Assembly (NCBI RefSeq): GCF_005116445.1
Contig: NZ_SWBQ01000001.1
Coordinates: forward strand, 62,001 to 126,000
Length of the DNA: 64,000 bases
From: Pedobacter frigoris
GTDB lineage: Bacteria; Bacteroidota; Bacteroidia; Sphingobacteriales; Sphingobacteriaceae
Direction: 5' to 3'
The translations under genes and the position numbers were made by a program. The notes under the pieces are model-generated. The model was not told where the DNA came from and searched no databases. It saw only the letters and a program-made list of their open reading frames with translations. This document shows, piece after piece, positions 58,962-64,000 of this stretch. The first letter of the stretch is position 1, and each line of letters opens with the position of its first letter.

Positions 58962-59090
58962 CCCTGCGCTCGTATCACCTAGGGTATTGCTCCGTATCAT
59001 CTGGGATATTGGTTCGATCGCAATCGAACCAATACCCCAGATGGACCGCAGAAGGACCGGAGTTGGAGCGTAGGAGAGGCGAGCGCAGGG
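58962..59090. repeat. Large nested palindrome between two divergent sigma genes
   Basis: The outer arms ccctgcgctcg (58962-58972) and cgagcgcaggg (59080-59090) are perfect inverted copies. Inside, a 20-bp stem with one mismatch (58999-59018 with 59023-59042, loop cgca) centres on ggttcgat/atcgaacc. Also gtatcacctagggtattg and gtatcatctgggatattg are imperfect direct repeats upstream. It fills much of the 357-base gap (58882-59238), which has no other gene. A repeat element or a structured regulatory DNA is possible. Confidence 0.7.
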
Positions 59091-59238
59091 TTAGCGGAGC
59101 GCCTGATGATGTATTCCTGATGCAGGTCTTTTATTTAATATTATCTTAATCTGCTGGTGTTGTGTTTATTCACCAAAGTTTATACACCTTTGCAATATAA
59201 AATTGTTTAAATTTAAGCAAGGGGATAATTTATAATTC

Positions 59239-59820
59239 ATGGCTGCTTACGGCGCATATACCGATCAGGAACTGGTTGCTTTGTTGAGGCAAGGGGACAG
59301 GAATGCCTTTACTCAGATTTATGACCGTTACCATAGCCTCTTGTATATTTACGCGCATAAGAAACTGCATAGTAAGGAAGCGTCTCAGGATGTCATCCAG
59401 GATGTACTGATTGCGCTTTGGAACAAGCGGTTTGATTTTTCTTTTGAAGTATCACTTAAATCATATCTTTTTACGGCGGTCCGCAACAAGGCTTTTGATT
59501 TGTTTTCTCATAAGAAAGTGGAGGCTAAATATATTGCATCGCTGCAAAGTTTCATAGATATTGCCACGGAGTCGACTGATTTTTTGGTTAGGGAAAAGGA
59601 CTTGTCTGCTTTAATAGAACGAGAGATTCAGGCTTTGCCCCCAAAAATGAGGGAGATATTTGAACTGAGCAGGAAGGATAAGCTTTCACATAAGGAGATC
59701 GCAAAGGCTTTAAATATTTCAGAGCATACTGTGGCAACACAAATGAAGCGGGCATTGAAGGTGCTGAGACTACGTTTGGGATTGGTGGTTTGGATTGCGA
59801 TGTTGCTGTTTTATAAGTAA
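59239..59820 (+). CDS. ECF RNA polymerase sigma factor, locus E
   Basis: A 193-residue ECF sigma factor, starting AAYGAYTDQELVALLRQGD like those of loci A and D. Region 2: AFTQIYDRYHSLLYIYAHK, ASQDVIQDVLIALWNK. Region 4: LPPKMREIFELSRKDKLSHK and ALNISEHTVATQMKRALKVL. The hydrophobic tail is GLVVWIAMLLFYK. Unlike the other three loci, its fecR is not next but 1.1 kb downstream, after a decayed ATPase gene. Confidence 0.93.
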   Translation: MAAYGAYTDQELVALLRQGDRNAFTQIYDRYHSLLYIYAHKKLHSKEASQDVIQDVLIALWNKRFDFSFEVSLKSYLFTAVRNKAFDLFSHKKVEAKYIASLQSFIDIATESTDFLVREKDLSALIEREIQALPPKMREIFELSRKDKLSHKEIAKALNISEHTVATQMKRALKVLRLRLGLVVWIAMLLFYK

Positions 59821-59877
59821 AACGTTCTGTGTAGTGAACGTTATTTGTTAAAATCGTTCAATGAATAGTTCGTTTTA

Positions 59878-60826
59878 TTGAAAAATCGTTCAGCTTGCAA
59901 GACCACTTTATTACTGCAAAGAATAAAAATGATGAACGCTGCTCCGGAAGAATGTTTGTATATCACATTGGATGATATATATTTTTCGGGCAATACGCTT
60001 TTGGCAACAGCTGAGTGGTTCAGACAATTAGGGGGTAAATATTTATTTATTGACGAAGTTCATAAATATAATGGCTGGGTCAGGGAAGTAAAGAATATAT
60101 ATGATTTCTATAAAGACCTGCATTTGATTGTAACAGGATCTTCCATTATTGAATTGCTTGGTCTTGAAGTTGATTTAAGTCGGAGAGCAAGGCAATATGA
60201 ACTCAATGGAATGTCTTTTAGAGAGTATCTGGAGTATAAAGAGGATAAAGAAGGTTATTTCATTCAGCTTTCCAGAGTAGTTAATTTGACTGTTTGAGTA
60301 CGACCTGGCTTTTTTGCAGGGTATAGATAAAATGCAAATCAGGAAAATTTATCAGCTTTTGGGGATACTGGCCACCCAAGTCCCTTTTAAGCCAAATATG
60401 ACGAGTCTCGCTAAAACACTGAAAATGAGTAGAACTACGTTGGTTCAGTATTTCCATTACCTGGAAAGCGCTAAGCTGATTCAGCAGGTTTACCTGGAAG
60501 GAAAGGGAATGGGGGTGATAGAAAAACCATCAAAAGTTTTGCTGGACAATCCCAATTTGTTTGAAGCATTGTCCTCCAGTCCGGCCAACGAAGACAGCAG
60601 AAGAGAATGTTTTTTTGTCAACCAGTTCAGAAATTCAGGATATAAGGTAGCTTTGGCTAAGGCTGGAGATTTTACCGTAGACAACAAGTTAACTTTTGAG
60701 GTTGGGGGTGCGACTAAAACATTTAAACAGATCGCAGGGCTTTCAGATTCCTATATCGCCGCAGATGATTTGGAAATAGGAGCAGGCAACAAGATTCCGT
60801 TGTGGCTGTTTGGCTTGATGTATTGA
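59878..60826 (+). pseudogene. Decayed AAA+ ATPase with DUF4143 domain
   Basis: Two pieces of a DUF4143-type ATPase. The first (59878-60297) has the Walker B-like KYLFIDEVHKYNGWVREVKN, sensor LIVTGSSIIELL and LNGMSFREYLEY, but its Walker A is ruined: RSACKTTLLLQ stands where the family has R-G-V-G-K-T-T. The N-terminus before it is missing. The second (about 60293-60826) has VPFKPNMTSLAKTLKMSRTTLVQYFHYLE and LLDNPNLFEAL, the DUF4143 domain. Roughly 60-80 residues between them are absent and the pieces are in different frames. The family is about 380-400 residues long. It is not expected to work. Confidence 0.88.
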
Positions 60827-60907
60827 TATTTTTTTCTCTCCTTGTACCCATACCCCATAACCTTTGCCGTCTTAGTAGTATGAAAGCGAAAAAAGCTTTT
60901 GTTATTT

Positions 60908-61963
60908 ATGAAAGAAGCTGAGGAATTACTTGAAAAATATAAAGCTGGGTTGTGCACAGCTGAAGAGGTACAGCTGCTGCAAAAGTGGTTTCATCACCTT
61001 GGGGAAGATGAGGCTTCGGAATTAAATGTGGGAGACCTTACAGCAGCAAAGCTGAAATTTGAGCAGAATATCAGGGGCTCAATACTGCCTTTGCATAAAT
61101 ATAAGTTATGGCCGCGTGTGGCTGTGACTGCTGCTGCGGTAGCGGCAATTGTATTTGGTATTTGGTTTTTTAATAGCGACACTGGGGCCCTGAAACAAGT
61201 TCAGGGTGACGTGGTGTTTAAAAACGACATAGCACCTGGTAAAAATACTGCTACCCTTTTGCTTGCCAATGGTAAAGTAATTGCCTTGGATACCAACAAG
61301 AAAAGTGTAGTTGTGACGGATAGCGTCAAAACAGCGACTATGCTTACCGCAAGTACCCCTCGCGGGGGCACGTATCAGGTGATCTTGCCTGATGGAACCA
61401 AGGTATGGCTTAACGCCGCATCCTCTATAAAATTCCCTTCAGACTTTAAAGGTACTAAACAAAGAAGAATAGAACTCACAGGAGAAGCCTATCTGGAAGT
61501 AGCAAAAGATAAATCTCATCCTTTTATCGTGGAAAGCGATGGGCAGCAGGTAGAAGTGCTGGGTACGCATTTTAACGTAAACAGTTACGCAGATGAGGGT
61601 GCGATTAAGACGACGCTGTTGGAAGGTAGCGTAAAGGTAAATGACGTCATCCTCAAACCCAATCAGCAATCCCTCTTAACCGGTCCTAACCGGATACAAG
61701 TAAAAGATGTGGATGTAACCGAGGCTGTAGCCTGGAAAAATGGTTTGTTCTCATTTAACAAGGCACCTATGCAGACTGTAATGCGACAAATAGCCCGGTG
61801 GTATAATGTAGAAGTAGAATATGAGAGCGACGATCTAAAGAATAAGCTGCTGGAAGGATCTGTGTCCCGATATGATAAGGTCTCCGGGATATTGAATGCT
61901 ATCGCACAAACTGGAGCGGCGAAATTTAAAATAGAAGGTAAAAAAATCATCGTCATTAAATAA
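60908..61963 (+). CDS. FecR-type anti-sigma factor, locus E
   Basis: A 351-residue anti-sigma protein. N-terminus KEAEELLEKYKAGLCTAEEV, membrane helix near residues 68-87 (VAVTAAAVAAIVFGIWFF), FecR domain (GTYQVILPDGTKVWLNAASS, VEVLGTHFNVNSYA) and DUF4974 (WYNVEVEYESDDLKNKLLEG). I chose the ATG at 60908 over a TTG nine bases upstream. Just after the membrane helix, the residues GALKQVQGDV are encoded by a short palindrome (61188-61206) and have no match in the paralogues. At SVKVNDVILKPNQQ it lacks the insertion seen in locus D. Confidence 0.92.
   Translation: MKEAEELLEKYKAGLCTAEEVQLLQKWFHHLGEDEASELNVGDLTAAKLKFEQNIRGSILPLHKYKLWPRVAVTAAAVAAIVFGIWFFNSDTGALKQVQGDVVFKNDIAPGKNTATLLLANGKVIALDTNKKSVVVTDSVKTATMLTASTPRGGTYQVILPDGTKVWLNAASSIKFPSDFKGTKQRRIELTGEAYLEVAKDKSHPFIVESDGQQVEVLGTHFNVNSYADEGAIKTTLLEGSVKVNDVILKPNQQSLLTGPNRIQVKDVDVTEAVAWKNGLFSFNKAPMQTVMRQIARWYNVEVEYESDDLKNKLLEGSVSRYDKVSGILNAIAQTGAAKFKIEGKKIIVIK
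61188..61206. repeat. Short palindromic repeat inside the locus E fecR gene
   Basis: ccctgaa-acaag-ttcaggg is a perfect 7-bp inverted repeat that resembles the CCCTGAACTTGTTTCAGGG motif found as an interspersed repeat in many Bacteroidota. It is in frame and encodes part of ALKQVQGD in the periplasmic linker of FecR. Confidence 0.55.
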
Positions 61964-62077
61964 AAACCCGATCATCTCACCTATTGAAAAGAACCAATTA
62001 ACCGATTACTAACAAACAGACCAGACAGCATGAAAAGAATTTTACAAAAAAGGGAATAGGCCTTAAGCTAATGGGGA

Positions 62078-62171
62078 CAAAAGAAGCCGAATAGTGAGTC
62101 TAAGCACTATCCGGCAAGATTTTGAGTTAACCCAAAAACAAATTTTGAGATCAGTTTAACGTATTAACCCA
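62078..62171 (-). ncRNA. Candidate cis-antisense RNA over the susC leader, locus E
   Basis: On the minus strand gccggatagtg (62115-62105) and cactattcggc (62096-62086) form an 11-bp stem with one G-U pair (A-C in the sense RNA), followed by the T-rich ttcttttgtc. TACCTTTA at 62185-62178, one base off the -7 consensus, ends at the susC ATG on the opposite strand. The predicted RNA is about 94 nt. The same arrangement is seen at loci A, B and D. The ends are inferred. Confidence 0.45.
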
Positions 62172-62184
62172 AAGAGATAAAGGT

Positions 62185-64000
62185 ATGAAATTATATCCTT
62201 TTAAACCAGGTATGCCGCGTGAGTGGCTGCCGCCAAAAATATTCTTAATTATGAGACTAATCATAATTATTATGATCGCCGGTTTCGTACAGGTATCGGC
62301 CGCCAGTTTCGGACAGAAGCTTTCTTACACAAAGAAGGACGCAAGCCTCCGTGAAATTTTTAAGCAGATTACCCTGCAGACCGGGTACAATGTATTATAC
62401 TCACCTGAAAAGATAGAAGCGAGTAAACAGATCGATGTAAATTTTAAGAATACAGATCTAAAAGCAGTGCTGGAAAAGCTGTCTGATGATCAGCCTTTTA
62501 TTTATAGCATAGAGGATAAGAACATTATTATTAAGCCGAAAGAGCCTTCCTTTCTGGATAGGGTGGTGGATGCTTTTACTCCTCCCATTGATGTCAGGGG
62601 TGTGGTATTGGATGAAAAGGGATTGCCGTTGATTGGTGCTACGGTGAAGGTGAAGGGTGCGCAGCAATCCGCTGTGACCAATTCGGAAGGTGTGTTTTTC
62701 TTGCAGCGTGTGGATGATAAGGCGATTCTGGTGATTTCCTATGTGGGTTATTTTGATAAGGAGGTAACTACGAAAGCCAGCTTGACCGTCACTATGGAAA
62801 TGAAGTCTGCTGAATTGAATGAAGTTGTGGTGGCTTACGGAAAAACCACGCAGCAAGCTTTGACCGGAGCGGTTACCGTTGTTAGTGGGGCCCAGATTGA
62901 GAATTTGCCTAATAGAAGTTTTGACAAGAGTCTGCAAGGGCTTGTTCCAGGATTGCAGATTACAGGGGGCACCGGGCAGCCGGGGGGCGGTGTGGCAAAT
63001 ATGGTATTGAGGGGAATAGCCACGGGAACAGATGTAAGTTTTGGTTCCACGGTTAGAAACCCCTTGATTGTTATTGATGGTATTCCCGTAACCCACGATA
63101 ATTTTCAGTTTTCAAACACACTTAATGCGACATCGGTTACGAATCCTCTTGCTCAGCTTAACCCTTCAGACATTGAAACCATATCAGTGTTAAAGGATGC
63201 TGCAGCTATTGCTTTATATGGATCAAAAGCAAGCAATGGCGTAATTTTGGTTACCACAAAAAGAGGAAAAGCTGGTAAAACAAATTTTAGTTTCAGACAT
63301 CAGACGGATGTATCATCAAAGCTTACAGGGAAAACAGAAATGTTGAACCAGCAGGAATATCTGAATCTTTTATATGACACCTATAAAAGTACAAATGCTG
63401 CGACCTGGACAGATGCGGGTATTCTTGCTGACTTGAAAATAAAATTTCCTACTACAACAACTGGCGATTTTTACCCTGAAAGTGACTGGTTCGGGGCGTT
63501 ATACACGGATCGCGCCCGTACAATCTCCAATGATATCAGTATTTCTGGAGGTAATGAACGAAATATTTTTTACCTGAATGTTGAATATACTAAGCAGAAT
63601 GGTGCAGTGAAGGGAACCGATTTTGACCGTAAGTCTCTACGTTTTACTTTTGAAAGTAAACCTGCTAACTGGTTAAAATTAGGCGCCAATACCTCCCTGT
63701 CTTTCAATATACAGAATTATTCGAATGCGGAAGAAAGTGCCGGAGGTTTTGGTGCGGCTGCGGTGATGTCGCCACTTAACCCAGTAAGGTTGGCCGATGG
63801 AAATTATAAGCTTACTTATCCCTTTGGTGCTATTGGTGAACTACAGAACCCGGTCGTAGTTTCTGAGTATAATATCAATAAAAATGTAAGTTATCGTGGT
63901 TTAAGTAAGCTTTATGCAGAAGCAAATCTTCTGAAATATTTTACTTTTAAAAGTGATTTCGGCGCTGATTTTATGCTAGCAGAATTGAAAGAGAAAAATG
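62185..64000 (+). CDS. SusC/RagA-type TonB-dependent receptor with STN domain, locus E, 5' part
   Basis: The first 605 codons of a SusC receptor that continues past the window end. Start MKLYPFKPGMPREWL at 62185, preceded by an AGATAAAGGT-like stretch. A hydrophobic signal (LIIIIMIAGFVQVSAAS) precedes the STN domain (LSYTKKDASLREIFKQI to NIIIKPKEPS), the beta domain (VRGVVLDEKGLPLIGATVKV), the plug (VVVAYGKTTQQALTGAVTV, ISVLKDAAAIALYGSKASNG) and the first barrel strands. The partner SusD is expected beyond the window. This locus is controlled by the sigma/FecR pair upstream. Confidence 0.95.
   Translation, partial: MKLYPFKPGMPREWLPPKIFLIMRLIIIIMIAGFVQVSAASFGQKLSYTKKDASLREIFKQITLQTGYNVLYSPEKIEASKQIDVNFKNTDLKAVLEKLSDDQPFIYSIEDKNIIIKPKEPSFLDRVVDAFTPPIDVRGVVLDEKGLPLIGATVKVKGAQQSAVTNSEGVFFLQRVDDKAILVISYVGYFDKEVTTKASLTVTMEMKSAELNEVVVAYGKTTQQALTGAVTVVSGAQIENLPNRSFDKSLQGLVPGLQITGGTGQPGGGVANMVLRGIATGTDVSFGSTVRNPLIVIDGIPVTHDNFQFSNTLNATSVTNPLAQLNPSDIETISVLKDAAAIALYGSKASNGVILVTTKRGKAGKTNFSFRHQTDVSSKLTGKTEMLNQQEYLNLLYDTYKSTNAATWTDAGILADLKIKFPTTTTGDFYPESDWFGALYTDRARTISNDISISGGNERNIFYLNVEYTKQNGAVKGTDFDRKSLRFTFESKPANWLKLGANTSLSFNIQNYSNAEESAGGFGAAAVMSPLNPVRLADGNYKLTYPFGAIGELQNPVVVSEYNINKNVSYRGLSKLYAEANLLKYFTFKSDFGADFMLAELKEKN

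Noticed and set aside
59821..59842. Terminator after the locus E sigma gene
   Set aside because: aacgttc/gaacgtt gives only a 7-bp AT-rich stem with no T-run, too weak to call.
62458..63096. A 212-codon open frame on the minus strand inside susC of locus E
   Set aside because: It lies opposite conserved STN, beta-domain and plug text of SusC, has no family similarity I recognise and low-complexity histidine-rich composition typical of antisense frames.

Overview
The window looks like chromosome from a Bacteroidota member of the family Sphingobacteriaceae, most likely Pedobacter or a close relative. The evidence is four SusC-type TonB-dependent receptors, each paired with an ECF sigma factor and a FecR-type anti-sigma factor, three of them followed by a SusD lipoprotein in the window. 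Promoter boxes of the Bacteroidota TAnnTTTG kind, weak Shine-Dalgarno sequences, and many DUF4369/TlpA and PKD-like lipoproteins point the same way. The genus is inferred from gene content, not from a search.

Layout. 1-6.4 kb is housekeeping and small genes: the 5' part of atpD (minus), an RmlD-like reductase, a BCP/PrxQ peroxiredoxin, tRNA-Arg(ACG), a HEAT-like lipoprotein, an NTF2-like protein, a lone receiver domain and a DUF4419 protein. 6.6-16.3 kb (locus A) is sigma, FecR, SusC, SusD, a metallophosphoesterase and a GDPD-like phosphodiesterase with a ricin-type lectin domain, so its ligand may be a phosphodiester. 16.5-18.4 kb is a Crp/Fnr regulator, an MBL-fold hydrolase and an NTF2-like protein. 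18.5-20.8 kb is katG. 21.2-28.2 kb is a four-gene operon of planctomycete type (cytochrome-DUF1549-DUF1553, DUF1501, NHL-like propeller, DUF2231-cytochrome-LRR), convergent with a sulfatase and a frameshifted DUF1080 gene. 30.5-41.8 kb (locus B) and 58.9-48.4 kb (locus D, opposite strand) are two versions of sigma, FecR, SusC, SusD, DUF4843, PKD-like lipoprotein and TlpA-like thioredoxin. Between them lie a GH95-like glycosidase, an AraC regulator, a zinc-type alcohol dehydrogenase relative, another TlpA protein and a broken ORF6N gene. From 59.2 kb locus E begins: sigma, a decayed AAA+/DUF4143 ATPase, FecR and a SusC cut by the window end.

How the parts work together. In each SusC locus the receptor carries an N-terminal STN domain, so ligand binding at the outer membrane can be passed to the membrane-spanning FecR protein, which holds the ECF sigma factor. 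The most interesting pattern is in the fecR-susC gap. All four loci have a hairpin that forms a terminator on the strand opposite to susC, with a T-rich tail on that strand, and its one non-Watson-Crick pair is G-U in the antisense RNA but A-C in the sense RNA. A TAnnTTT-like box sits on the antisense strand at or beside each susC start codon. Together these predict about 90-115 nt cis-antisense RNAs over every susC leader, comparable to the DonS family known in Bacteroides. A second pattern is palindromic repeat DNA inside fecR coding sequences, in frame, adding residues.
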